Notes: a model not told the origin generated them from the sequence alone. A stretch of DNA of 38,321 nt from an uncultured Desulfuromonadales bacterium (GCA_903868145.1 CAIPTY010000054.1:1-38321), one strand, 5' to 3'. Shown: positions 28,911 to 36,393, counted from the stretch's first letter. Numbers and translations: made by a program.

Positions 28911-29958
28911 CGAGCATGGATCGAAACCAGATTCGCACAGCCACCTGCGCCAGCCAGCCTGCGAAGCCGGTTCTGAAAAATGGTTCAAGCCTGTTCAGAT
29001 AGAATGTGAGGAAAGTGGGCCGCACGTCAGCCGGGCTCATCCCCTGCCTGAATGTACGTCGGACGTCCAGCCAGAAGAACGGCTGCCAGGCGTTGGCAGA
29101 GATATGACATCCCGTGTCATGCCAAAAGTTTCGCAGCCAGTAATCCGGTTTATCTGCAAGTAATGCGCGGATGCCATCAAGAAAAGGAGCCAGGTTCAGC
29201 TTTCCACTTTCTGACGAGGCAAGATAGAGTCCCGGCAGGGTGGAGAAAAACTCTGTCCAGCCGACGCCAACGGCGTTGGCAATGATGGCGTTCACAACCT
29301 GCCGCTCGTAGAGTCCTTCCTGCTCAAATCGGCGGGCAGAGGTTATGATCTCAACCGGTATCAGCATCCATCGGCCATTCCGGGCGACCGCCTCAGCCAG
29401 TCGAATATCCTCCAGAAACGGCAGCGAGGTGTAAAAGCCGCCCAGTTGATCGAAGGTCGTGCGGGTGAGCAGGAATCCCTGGTCGCCTCGTATGCAGTCG
29501 CTCCGGTTTAACCGCGCCTTGGCTTCGTAGAAAAAGTAGGCCAGAGAGGGGAGGCTGCTTTTCCGGTGGAACTGCAGGCCGAAGCGGGCGGCGAGGGCTT
29601 CGGCCGGGTTATCAGGCTCGAACCGGAAGGCCGAAACCGCAGTGCAGAGGGCTTCATTATGGACAAAGCGTGAGTCGGCGTGCAGGAACAGCAGCAGATC
29701 GCTGGTGGCAGAGAGAACTCCGGCATTCATCTGGCACCCTCTGCCCCGGGGAGCGGTGATGGTTCTTACGGTATGGGGGAAAGCTGCCGTCTGTTCCCGG
29801 ATCAAACGCAGCGAACCGTCGCGGGAACCACCGTCGCACAGGATGATTTCAATCGGGATGCCGCGCTGTTCTGCAAGACAGTTTAACAGACCGGTAAGTT
29901 CAGACTCTTCGTCAAGGATCGGGATGATGACGCTTATGTCAGGTTTTACAGGGTTCAT
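28885..29958 (-). CDS. Family 2 glycosyltransferase, TIGR04283-like (rSAM/selenodomain-associated)
   Basis: 357-aa protein whose first ~230 residues form a GT2 domain: D-I-S-V-I-I-P-I-L-D-E-E, then C-D-G-G-S-R-D-G-S, the G-R-G-x-Q-M-N-A-G motif and F-L-H-A-D-S. The R-G-x-Q-M-N-A-G and R-x-D-Q-G-F-L-type blocks point to the TIGR04283 group, often found near selenodomain radical SAM genes. About 130 further residues form an uncharacterised C-terminal extension. ATG 29958 is chosen; earlier in-frame starts would overlap tatD. No ribosome site is evident. The sugar substrate is unknown. Confidence 0.77.
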   Translation of the reverse strand: MNPVKPDISVIIPILDEESELTGLLNCLAEQRGIPIEIILCDGGSRDGSLRLIREQTAAFPHTVRTITAPRGRGCQMNAGVLSATSDLLLFLHADSRFVHNEALCTAVSAFRFEPDNPAEALAARFGLQFHRKSSLPSLAYFFYEAKARLNRSDCIRGDQGFLLTRTTFDQLGGFYTSLPFLEDIRLAEAVARNGRWMLIPVEIITSARRFEQEGLYERQVVNAIIANAVGVGWTEFFSTLPGLYLASSESGKLNLAPFLDGIRALLADKPDYWLRNFWHDTGCHISANAWQPFFWLDVRRTFRQGMSPADVRPTFLTFYLNRLEPFFRTGFAGWLAQVAVRIWFRSMLVRGTSQKI

Positions 29959-29964
29959 GGGCGG

Positions 29965-30780
29965 GTGACAGTGTATCGTACTGACGAAGATTTGCAATCC
30001 GAAGATGGGTATGGCCTGGTTGATACCCATTGCCATCTGGATCTCGAACCGCTCTGCTCACAACTCCCGGCACTGCTTGACGAGGCCCGTCGGGCCGGAG
30101 TGACGGGCCTCGTCGTCCCCGGGGTACATCCGAAGGGATGGGAGCAGTTGCTCCGCGTGGCTGAACAACATGCCGGGGTGTACCCGGCCTTTGGCATTCA
30201 TCCCATGCACGCCGATACCGCAACCGATTCGACTCTGTCGCGGCTGGCAGAATATGCAACCCGGGGCGTTGCCATTGGCGAAATCGGCCTTGATTCGACC
30301 TGTGTCGTCCAGATGGATTGCCAGGAACGGGCATTCCGTGATCAGGTGCGGCTGGCTGTTTCACACAAGTTGCCGGTTCTCCTTCACTGCCGCAAAGCCT
30401 TTCAGAGGACAATCCGGATCTTGGAGGAGGAGGGAGCCTGTGAGATGGGCGGCATCATGCATGCGTTCTCCGGGTCGCCCGAAATGGCGAAGGAGTTCAT
30501 CCGGCTCGGTTTTGTCATCTCGCTGTGCGGCACCGTGACGTGGCAAGGAGCGACCCGTCCGGTTCGTCTGGCCCGCGGGATCCCCCTGGAGAGCATCGTA
30601 CTGGAAACCGATGCCCCCGATCTTTCGCCGCACCCTTTCAGGAACCAGCCCAACCGGCCGGCATGGCTTGTGGATGTGCTGGCACAGGTGGCAGCTATCC
30701 GTGGCGTTTCGGCAGCTTGTCTTGCACGGACAACTCGGGAAACGTCCCGACGTATCCTCAAAATACCGATTATTTCCTGA
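29965..30780 (+). CDS. TatD-family metal-dependent hydrolase
   Basis: 271-aa TIM-barrel nuclease/hydrolase. The metal ligands are complete: D20-T-H22-C-H24, E106 in G-E-I-G-L-D, H141 in L-L-H-C-R, H166 in H-A-F-S-G, and D216 in L-E-T-D-A-P. The start is GTG 29965, only 6 bp from the divergent glycosyltransferase start. TatD proteins are 3'-5' DNases or RNases in some bacteria; the substrate here is not determined. The first 20 residues precede the family core. A 13-bp perfect hairpin lies within codons 39-50. Confidence 0.88.
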   Translation: MTVYRTDEDLQSEDGYGLVDTHCHLDLEPLCSQLPALLDEARRAGVTGLVVPGVHPKGWEQLLRVAEQHAGVYPAFGIHPMHADTATDSTLSRLAEYATRGVAIGEIGLDSTCVVQMDCQERAFRDQVRLAVSHKLPVLLHCRKAFQRTIRILEEEGACEMGGIMHAFSGSPEMAKEFIRLGFVISLCGTVTWQGATRPVRLARGIPLESIVLETDAPDLSPHPFRNQPNRPAWLVDVLAQVAAIRGVSAACLARTTRETSRRILKIPIIS

Positions 30781-30850
30781 GAGCTGTCTTTTTCCCTCAT
30801 TGTGTGGTAGTATCCTGCCCGGCCTATCTATCTGAATGCTGGAGAGTGTC

Positions 30851-31183
30851 ATGAAACGATTGCTGACGTTGATTTTTGTTGCCATGGCTGGCCTGGCCGG
30901 ATGTACGATGTTTACTGCCTGGCATAGTATTCCACCTCCCGGTGGATGCGACCAGTGCCACACCGCACCGATTGGCGGGGACTGGCAGCTCAGCTATAAG
31001 GCGGCAAATATAGCCGATGAGCGCGGTCGGCAGGCATTTCAGACGCCGGAATATAATCTTGCTGTCACAGGGAAGCCGGAATCTCCGATTGAAATGAAAA
31101 AGGTCGAGGAGTCCCGGTGCTTTGAGTGTCACAGGTCTCCCACACCTTCGCATCGTGAGAGAAGGGGCCGATTCCATCACTGA
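30851..31183 (+). CDS. Small diheme c-type cytochrome lipoprotein
   Basis: 110-aa protein. The first 18 residues form a lipoprotein signal ending L-A-G-C18. Two heme c sites are seen: C33-x2-C36-H37 and C90-x2-C93-H94. The 52-residue separation and His-rich end (F-H-H) could supply distal ligands. ATG 30851 has GGAG 6 nt upstream. The protein probably faces the periplasm, anchored to the inner or outer membrane. No partner redox genes lie adjacent. I do not recognise a named family. Confidence 0.8.
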   Translation: MKRLLTLIFVAMAGLAGCTMFTAWHSIPPPGGCDQCHTAPIGGDWQLSYKAANIADERGRQAFQTPEYNLAVTGKPESPIEMKKVEESRCFECHRSPTPSHRERRGRFHH

Positions 31184-31191
31184 TGGAAAAA

Positions 31192-32172
31192 TCAGACATG
31201 ATGCGCAGCAGCTGATCCCGCGCCAGCCCCACTCTTCCCGGCTCTGCACCCCTGCCATGTCCCGCGGCGCCTCAACTCGTTGATCACTGCGTACCACATC
31301 TGGTTGTTTTTCAATCCCCAGCGTGGCGCAACGCAGATATCCAGCGGCGCCGAACCATAGAGACGCTGGATTGTGATCCTTTCCGGCAGCAGCTCTATAA
31401 AATCCGCAGCCGCAGCGACATACACCGGAAGCGTCAGCGGCACGAACTCACCGCGCCGGTGCATTTCCGCCAGTTCAGTCCCTTCAACGGCATGCAGCTG
31501 ATGCAGTTTGATGGAATCTATGGGAAGCGACGCCATCAGCTCGGCAGTTTCCAAAAACGCATCGATCGTCTCTCCGGGGAATCCGCAGATCAGATGCGCG
31601 CAAATGTCAAAACCCCGTCCTGCCGCACGCCGCACAGCCTCCACAAATTCCTCCAGCGTATGTCCCCTGTTGATACGAGCCAGGATGGCGTCATCCCGGG
31701 ACTGCAAACCCAACTCCAGACAGACGTATTTTGTCCGTGCGATGGTGGTCAGAAGCTCCAGGGCCTCCTCGGACAGCGCATCAGGCCGCGTGCCAACTGA
31801 AATACCGAGCACGTCGGGATGATCCAGGGCGCGGCGATAGAGGTCTGCCAGCAGATCGGCCGAGCCGTAGGTGTTGGTATACTTCTGAAAGTACACGATG
31901 AATTTTTCAGAACCGAGGCGCTGCCGGTGGTAGGCAATGCCATGTCTGATCTGCTCTTCAAGGGGTATGGCCGGCTGGGTGTCCCTGGGAGAGAAAGAGA
32001 CGTTGTTGCAGTAGATACAGCCGCCGACCCCCTTGCTCCCGTCCCGGTTGGGGCAGGTGAAACCGGCATCGACGTTGACTTTGCTGACCCGGCAGCCGAA
32101 GCGGCGACGCAGGTAATGGCCGTAAGAATGGATTCCAAGATCGGGGTGGAGTATGTCAGGGGGTGATGACAT
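31192..32172 (-). CDS. YhcC-type radical SAM protein (TIGR01212-like)
   Basis: 326-aa radical SAM enzyme. The cluster motif is spread as F-T-C-P-N-R-D then G-G-C-I-Y-C-N, as in the E. coli YhcC group. S-V-G-T-R-P-D, E-L-G-L-Q-S and H-L-I-C-G-F-P-G-E-T are typical. ATG 32172 is preferred; two earlier ATGs at 32187 and 32190 have no better ribosome site. It overlaps thiE by 17 bp and so may be transcribed with the thi genes, though no thiamine role is known for the family. The last 15 residues are low-complexity Ala/Gly-rich. Confidence 0.85.
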   Translation of the reverse strand: MSSPPDILHPDLGIHSYGHYLRRRFGCRVSKVNVDAGFTCPNRDGSKGVGGCIYCNNVSFSPRDTQPAIPLEEQIRHGIAYHRQRLGSEKFIVYFQKYTNTYGSADLLADLYRRALDHPDVLGISVGTRPDALSEEALELLTTIARTKYVCLELGLQSRDDAILARINRGHTLEEFVEAVRRAAGRGFDICAHLICGFPGETIDAFLETAELMASLPIDSIKLHQLHAVEGTELAEMHRRGEFVPLTLPVYVAAAADFIELLPERITIQRLYGSAPLDICVAPRWGLKNNQMWYAVINELRRRGTWQGCRAGKSGAGAGSAAAHHV

Positions 32173-32791
32173 GGTGTCCCATCGCATCAATCAGGGTTTT
32201 GGCCTCGCGCTGCGGATCCGGAGCGGCGATGATAGCGGAGATCAGGGCAATACCAGCCGCCCCGGCGGCCTTGAGATCATCGATTGATTCGGCGCATACT
32301 CCACCCAGGGCAAATACCGGAATAGTAAGGGCTCGCGCCGTCTCCGCCAGTCTGCCAAGCCCCAGCGGAGCACCATACCCGGCTTTAGAGGGGGTATGGT
32401 AGACCGGCCCGAAGGTTACAAAATCAGCGCCATCTGCCTCCGCACACAGCGCTTCGTCCACGCCATGAGCCGAATAGCCGATCAGCCTGTCCGGTCCCAG
32501 GAGGCATCGGACCTCGGCAACCGGTCGGGATCCTGCACCCAGGTGGACGCCGTCCGCTTTGACGGCCAGCGCAATCTCCACGTGGCTGTTTATAAACAGC
32601 CTGGCTGAGAATTGCCTGGTCAGGGCTCGCACTGTTCGGGCAAGTTCCAGCAGATCATAATCGGGAAGGTCTTTTTCGCGCAACTGGACGGCACGGACTC
32701 CACCCCGCAGAGCGGCAGCAACAACGGCAGGGAGTTCCCTCCCTGCCGTTTGTGTTCTGTCCGTTATCAGATACAGGTTGAAGTCAACCAA
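32156..32791 (-). CDS. thiE: Thiamine phosphate synthase-like protein (ThiE/TenI superfamily)
   Basis: 211-aa TIM-barrel protein of the ThiE/TenI group. V-Q-L-R38-E-K40-D and A-D-G-V-H-L-G are present, as is [10 protein letters not shown] for phosphate binding. In ThiE the next conserved elements are N-D and G-Q-x-D, holding the magnesium ligands. Here these read N68-S69 and G85-A-G-S88, so both acids are missing. That is closer to TenI, a thiazole tautomerase, and the call is between the two. TTG 32791 starts 8 bp inside thiG with GAGG nearby. Two inverted repeats lie in its first third. Confidence 0.8.
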   Translation of the reverse strand: MVDFNLYLITDRTQTAGRELPAVVAAALRGGVRAVQLREKDLPDYDLLELARTVRALTRQFSARLFINSHVEIALAVKADGVHLGAGSRPVAEVRCLLGPDRLIGYSAHGVDEALCAEADGADFVTFGPVYHTPSKAGYGAPLGLGRLAETARALTIPVFALGGVCAESIDDLKAAGAAGIALISAIIAAPDPQREAKTLIDAMGHHVITP

Positions 32792-33563
32792 GCAGGCCCT
32801 CGATCGGGCTGGATGCCGTGGCGTAGAGCTTGCGGGGTATCCGCCCCGCTTTGTAGGAGAGTCGTCCGGCGATCACCGCCAGCTTCATTGCCTCGGCCAT
32901 GGCGATCGGGTCCCGCGCGCCGGCAATGGCGGTGTTCATCAAAACGCCTGAACATCCAAGCTCCATTGCGATAGCGGCATCCGAGGCCGAGCCGACACCC
33001 GCATCGACTATGACCGGTATGGTGATGTTTTCAAGGATAATACGGATATTGTAGGGGTTTCGGATCCCCAGGCCGCTGCCGATGGGTGCACCCAGGGGCA
33101 TCACTGCTGCACAGCCGATATCCTCAAGCTTGCGACAGACGATCACATCGTCACTACAGTAAGGCAGTACGGTGAAACCTTCCGCGACCAGTACCTTTGC
33201 GGCCTTGAGCAGTTCTTCATTGTCGGGAAAGAGGGTCTTTTCATCGCCCAGCACCTCAAGTTTGACAAAATCGGACATGCCCGCTTCCCGAGCCAGGCGG
33301 CAGGTTCGGATGGCGTCGTCAGCGGTATAGCAACCAGCCGTATTGGGCAGCAGGGTGTATCGTTTCGGATCGATAAAATCCAGCAGTGATTCTTTGCTGC
33401 GATCCAGGTTGATCCGCCGCACGGCAACGGTTATGATCTCCGCACCCGATGCTTCGAGAGCCTGGGCTGTCTGCTGGAAGCTTGCGTATTTGCCGGTTCC
33501 CACCATGAGGCGTGAGTTGAACGCCCGCCCGCCTATTATCAGCTTGTCACTGTCCTGTCTCAT
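32784..33563 (-). CDS. thiG: Thiazole synthase ThiG
   Basis: 259-aa enzyme forming the thiazole ring of thiamine from deoxyxylulose phosphate, dehydroglycine and the ThiS thiocarboxylate. The Schiff-base lysine is K101 in [33 protein letters not shown] and V-D-A-G-V-G are all typical. ATG 33563 is preferred over ATG 33569 because GGGAG is then 6 nt away instead of 0-1. The gene overlaps thiS by 17 bp and thiE by 8 bp. Confidence 0.95.
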   Translation of the reverse strand: MRQDSDKLIIGGRAFNSRLMVGTGKYASFQQTAQALEASGAEIITVAVRRINLDRSKESLLDFIDPKRYTLLPNTAGCYTADDAIRTCRLAREAGMSDFVKLEVLGDEKTLFPDNEELLKAAKVLVAEGFTVLPYCSDDVIVCRKLEDIGCAAVMPLGAPIGSGLGIRNPYNIRIILENITIPVIVDAGVGSASDAAIAMELGCSGVLMNTAIAGARDPIAMAEAMKLAVIAGRLSYKAGRIPRKLYATASSPIEGLLG

Positions 33564-33774
33564 CGACATCTCCCGTACCCCCGCCTACAAAGTGAACAAT
33601 CTCGATTGTGTCCCCAGGAAGCAGGGTGTGAGAATCATACGATGCCTTGGGAACGATTTCCATATTGGTCTCAACCGCCACCCGTTCACGCCCGATCTGC
33701 AACAGTGCCAGAAGTCCGGCAACGGTGGAAGCATCCTCAATATCCATAACGTCACCGTTCACGGTGATCCGCAT
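33547..33774 (-). CDS. thiS: Sulfur carrier protein ThiS with a C-terminal extension
   Basis: 75-aa ubiquitin-like carrier that delivers sulfur to ThiG as a C-terminal thiocarboxylate. The N-terminus M-R-I-T-V-N-G and E-I-V-H-F-V-G-G-G match ThiS. Normal ThiS ends at the Gly-Gly; here nine residues (T-G-D-V-D-E-T-G-Q) follow Gly66. The extension is encoded in sequence shared with the thiG start. The start has GGAGG 4 nt upstream and lies just past the riboswitch terminator. A removable tail would be needed for activity if the reading is correct. Confidence 0.9.
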   Translation of the reverse strand: MRITVNGDVMDIEDASTVAGLLALLQIGRERVAVETNMEIVPKASYDSHTLLPGDTIEIVHFVGGGTGDVDETGQ

Positions 33775-33791
33775 ACTTCCTCCAGAAACAG

Positions 33792-33812
33792 AAAAAACCG
33801 CAGAAGCGGCTT
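33792..33812 (-). terminator. Intrinsic terminator of the thi riboswitch
   Basis: On the minus strand AAGCCGC-TTCT-GCGGTTT forms a 7-bp stem including one G-U pair, running into six U. It lies between the TPP aptamer and the thiS ribosome site, where a TPP-controlled terminator is expected. Its 5' arm can instead pair with the 3' strand of aptamer helix P1. Confidence 0.75.
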
Positions 33813-33828
33813 GTGGGTGTGATCCGTG

Positions 33829-33910
33829 CGCTTCCCTCCGCCGGCATTACCCGGATCAGGTACTAAGGGTCGCGGCTCGTGTGCCGCTCTCAGTCGAAAC
33901 TCCCCCAGCG
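33829..33910 (-). ncRNA. TPP riboswitch (thi-box) aptamer
   Basis: Minus-strand RNA with the thi-box core: GGGG near the 5' side, CTGAGA, a GCGGC/GCCGC side helix, ACCCTTAGTACCTGATC and the GGGTAATGCCGGCGGAGGGA region. Helix P1 can form between 33907-33910 and 33829-33832. It lies upstream of thiS-thiG-thiE, so thiamine pyrophosphate should reduce operon expression, here through the terminator that follows. Confidence 0.95.
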
Positions 33911-33918
33911 TTTGGAAC

Positions 33919-33947
33919 AAACTAGATGATACGCGGTGTCCTGTCAA
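33919..33947 (-). promoter_or_regulatory. Candidate promoter of the thi operon
   Basis: On the minus strand a perfect TTGACA (33942-33947) is followed after 17 nt by TAGTTT (33919-33924). Transcription would start a few bases before the aptamer, which fits. The -10 matches consensus at three of six positions. Confidence 0.5.
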
Positions 33948-34014
33948 TCTCATTTATACAACATTCGCTGAAATACTCCGAAAAATGAGTGGTACTTGTT
34001 AACGATTGTGGTAT

Positions 34015-34058
34015 ATTTCTGGCGTATTTTGATGCTTCTTTCAAAATATGCCAGAAAT
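34015..34058. repeat. 18-bp near-perfect inverted repeat upstream of the DRTGG gene
   Basis: ATTTCTGGCGTATTTTGA (34015-34032) and TCAAAATATGCCAGAAAT (34041-34058) are complementary except for one G-T wobble, with an 8-nt loop TGCTTCTT. There is no T run after it, so it is not a normal terminator on the plus strand. It lies 57 bp before the ATG at 34116, in the leader or promoter. A repressor operator, an RNA-stabilising leader hairpin, or part of a repeat family are all possible. Confidence 0.7.
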
Positions 34059-34115
34059 GGATCGGGGAAAAATGGCCATGCATGAGCAGGCTCGACAGGG
34101 GGGCTACCGTATATC

Positions 34116-35207
34116 ATGTGCAAAAAGATTTTTATAGGCGCAACCGGACAGCATTGCGGGAAGACCACTATCAGCCTGTCATTGATGCATCTTGCCGGCA
34201 AAAAATACCCCCGCGTCGGATTCGTCAAGCCGCTTGGCCCCAAATGCATCGAATACAAAGGGCTGACCATGGACATGGACGCTGCCATGATTGCCGGTGT
34301 CTACAATCTGGAGCATGATGCCCGCCTCATGTCCCCTCTTACGCTGACTCCCGGATCAACCCGTCAGTTCCTTGACGGATGGGTTTCTCCCGACTATCCG
34401 CGTGATACCATACTCAAGGCTGTTCGTGAACTTGAATCAAAAAATGACTTTCTGATCATCGAGGGGGCGGGTCACAGCGGTGTCGGTTCGGTTGTGGGAA
34501 TGAACAACGCACACATTGCAGCTCTCACCGAGGCTCCCGTGCTCATGGTCACCGGTGGCGGCATCGGGAGCGTCATCGACGCCGTGGAGCTGAATCTCGC
34601 GCTCTACAAAGAGACCGGGGCTGACGTACGATTCATCATGTCCAACAAACTGGTCCCCGCAAAGCGTGAGCGGTCGCTGGCCTATCTCCGCAAAGCGTTT
34701 GCGCACAAGAATATCATGGTAACCAGCGCGTTTGATTTTTCACCGATTCTGGCAGATCCGACCCTGCAGCACGTATCCGAGCTTGTGGGGATACCCCTCA
34801 AGGGGGATGCAGAAGAGCGCCGCCGCATCTGCCACACGATTCAACTGGGCGCTGCTTCGTCGCAGCGTGTCATCGACCACCTGGGAGACTCGACCCTCCT
34901 GATCGTAACCAGCTCGCGCGACGAACTGCTGGTGACAGCGTCGGCCCTCTATCATATCCCTGAATACAAACGCAAGATTGCCGGGATGGTTATTGCGGGT
35001 CATGTCCCGGTCTCCGATATAACCCAGCGCATTCTTGATGACAGCCTCATCCCCTATATGCGCTACGAGGAAACTTCGTCCGAAGTTTTTTATCAGTTGC
35101 GGGAGCATGTCTCCAAGATCGGACCGGACGACCGGGAAAAGATCGATCTGATCAATTCAATTGCCGAACAGTATATCGATTTTGCCACCATTGACTCCAT
35201 GTTGTGA
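34116..35207 (+). CDS. BioD-like P-loop protein with DRTGG domain (phosphotransacetylase N-terminal type)
   Basis: 363-aa protein. The N-terminal dethiobiotin synthetase-like P-loop domain has GATGQHCGKT at residues 8-17, and F-L-I-I-E-G-A-G-H-S-G-V-G-S-V-V lies midway. From about residue 220 it resembles the DRTGG domain found between the P-loop and acyltransferase parts of long phosphotransacetylases. No phosphotransacetylase catalytic domain is present. It stands alone between the divergent thi operon and flbD. Such proteins are annotated only generally; regulation or ligand sensing is a guess. Confidence 0.75.
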   Translation: MCKKIFIGATGQHCGKTTISLSLMHLAGKKYPRVGFVKPLGPKCIEYKGLTMDMDAAMIAGVYNLEHDARLMSPLTLTPGSTRQFLDGWVSPDYPRDTILKAVRELESKNDFLIIEGAGHSGVGSVVGMNNAHIAALTEAPVLMVTGGGIGSVIDAVELNLALYKETGADVRFIMSNKLVPAKRERSLAYLRKAFAHKNIMVTSAFDFSPILADPTLQHVSELVGIPLKGDAEERRRICHTIQLGAASSQRVIDHLGDSTLLIVTSSRDELLVTASALYHIPEYKRKIAGMVIAGHVPVSDITQRILDDSLIPYMRYEETSSEVFYQLREHVSKIGPDDREKIDLINSIAEQYIDFATIDSML

Positions 35208-35249
35208 GTTCCGCACGGTATTCGCGGCGCCTGAAACGGCAAAAAGGTC

Positions 35250-35278
35250 TTGACTTTACTGGATTTTTACTATTTATA
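35250..35278 (+). promoter_or_regulatory. Candidate promoter before flbD-motA-motB
   Basis: TTGACT (35250-35255) and TTTATA (35273-35278) are 17 nt apart, in the 113-bp gap after the DRTGG gene. An alternative -10 is TATAGA at 35275-35280. No sigma-54 or sigma-28 pattern was seen here. Moderate support only. Confidence 0.4.
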
Positions 35279-35320
35279 GATACTCTTTCGACACGTACGG
35301 GGACCCTACAAGGTAGATAG

Positions 35321-35644
35321 ATGATATTTCTGACCCGAATGGACAAGCAGGAGATGTACATTAACCCCGATCATATCGTCAGCATCGAAGAGACGCCCGA
35401 TACGGTCATTGCCCTCTTCAACGGTCACCACTTTATTGTAAAAGAATCGGCAAAAGTAATTATCGGCAGGATCGTTGCCTTTCGCGCCCGGGTTATGCGG
35501 CGTTCTGGTAGCAGTGCTCCCAAACGTTATCTGGAGAGAAGCAGAAAAAGCCTGTTCCGCAGTGTCACCCTTAATCGTGAGGCTGCATATCCGGGTACTC
35601 TGGATGAGCAGGCTCGCAGCCCATTCCACAGCAGGGAATCCTAG
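35321..35644 (+). CDS. flbD: FlbD family flagellar protein
   Basis: 107-aa protein. The first ~60 residues match the small FlbD family: M-I-x-L-T-R, then I-N-P-D-H-I-V-S-I-E-x-T-P-D-T-V-I-x-L-x-N-G and V-x-E-S-x-x-x-V-I. A basic tail of about 45 residues (R-R-S-G-S-S-A-P-K-R) is an addition beyond the core. AAGG lies 7 nt before the ATG. It is followed 2 bp later by motA, a common arrangement. Molecular function is not established for this small family, which differs from the sigma-54 activator also called FlbD. Confidence 0.85.
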   Translation: MIFLTRMDKQEMYINPDHIVSIEETPDTVIALFNGHHFIVKESAKVIIGRIVAFRARVMRRSGSSAPKRYLERSRKSLFRSVTLNREAAYPGTLDEQARSPFHSRES

Positions 35645-35646
35645 AT

Positions 35647-36393
35647 ATGGATTTAGCAACTATAATCGGACTGGTGATGGGTTTTGGAGCCGTTTTTGGC
35701 GGTGCTGCCCTTGAAGGCGTTCACCTCAAGGCACTTGTCCAGCCAACAGCCGCAATGATCGTGCTCGGCGGCACATTTGGCGCCACGTTTATCTGTTTTC
35801 CTCTCCCCGCAATCATTGCCGCATTCAAGGACGTGAAGATCGCGTTCCTCCCTAACAAGGTTGACCACGAGGGGGTCGTCAAGGATATCATCAACTACGC
35901 CACCAAGGCTCGACGAAACGGCCTGATCTCTCTGGAGCAGGAAGCCCAGGCGGTCAAGGATCCGTTTATAAAAAAAGGGATTTCCCTGGTTGTTGATGGC
36001 ATCGATCCTCAAAAGCTGCGCGAAACCCTTGAAGCCGATATCATGGCCTTTGAGGAACATAGCAAGCACAGTGTGGAATTTTATGAAGCTGCCGGCGGTT
36101 TTTCACCCACCATCGGCATTATCGGAGCCGTGCTCGGCCTGATTCACGTCATGGGCAACCTCTCAGACAGCTCCAAGCTGGGCGGCGGTATCGCCGTGGC
36201 ATTCGTCGCAACAATCTACGGTCTGATGGTTGCCAACATAATCTGCCTGCCCATCGGCACCAAGCTCAAGATCCGAATGAAAGAAGAGGTGTTGCGGCGG
36301 GTCATGATCCTGGAAGGGTTGATTGCGATCCAGAACGGCGAGAATCCGCACTTTATCGAGCAGAAGCTCAAGGCCTTCACCGGCGACCACTGA
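35647..36393 (+). CDS. motA: Flagellar motor stator protein MotA
   Basis: 248-aa inner-membrane protein with four hydrophobic helices (about residues 4-20, 33-52, 153-172 and 184-205) and a cytoplasmic loop. The signature A-G-G-F-S-P-T-I-G-I-I-G-A-V-L-G-L-I-H-V-M, with the conserved prolines, is present. Together with MotB it makes the ion channel that drives flagellar rotation. The gene is 2 bp after flbD and 10 bp before motB. Confidence 0.96.
   Translation: MDLATIIGLVMGFGAVFGGAALEGVHLKALVQPTAAMIVLGGTFGATFICFPLPAIIAAFKDVKIAFLPNKVDHEGVVKDIINYATKARRNGLISLEQEAQAVKDPFIKKGISLVVDGIDPQKLRETLEADIMAFEEHSKHSVEFYEAAGGFSPTIGIIGAVLGLIHVMGNLSDSSKLGGGIAVAFVATIYGLMVANIICLPIGTKLKIRMKEEVLRRVMILEGLIAIQNGENPHFIEQKLKAFTGDH

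Noticed and set aside
33950-34288. 112-codon minus-strand frame between thiS and the DRTGG gene
   Set aside because: It overlaps the DRTGG gene start and the hairpin and has no family features; likely a shadow.
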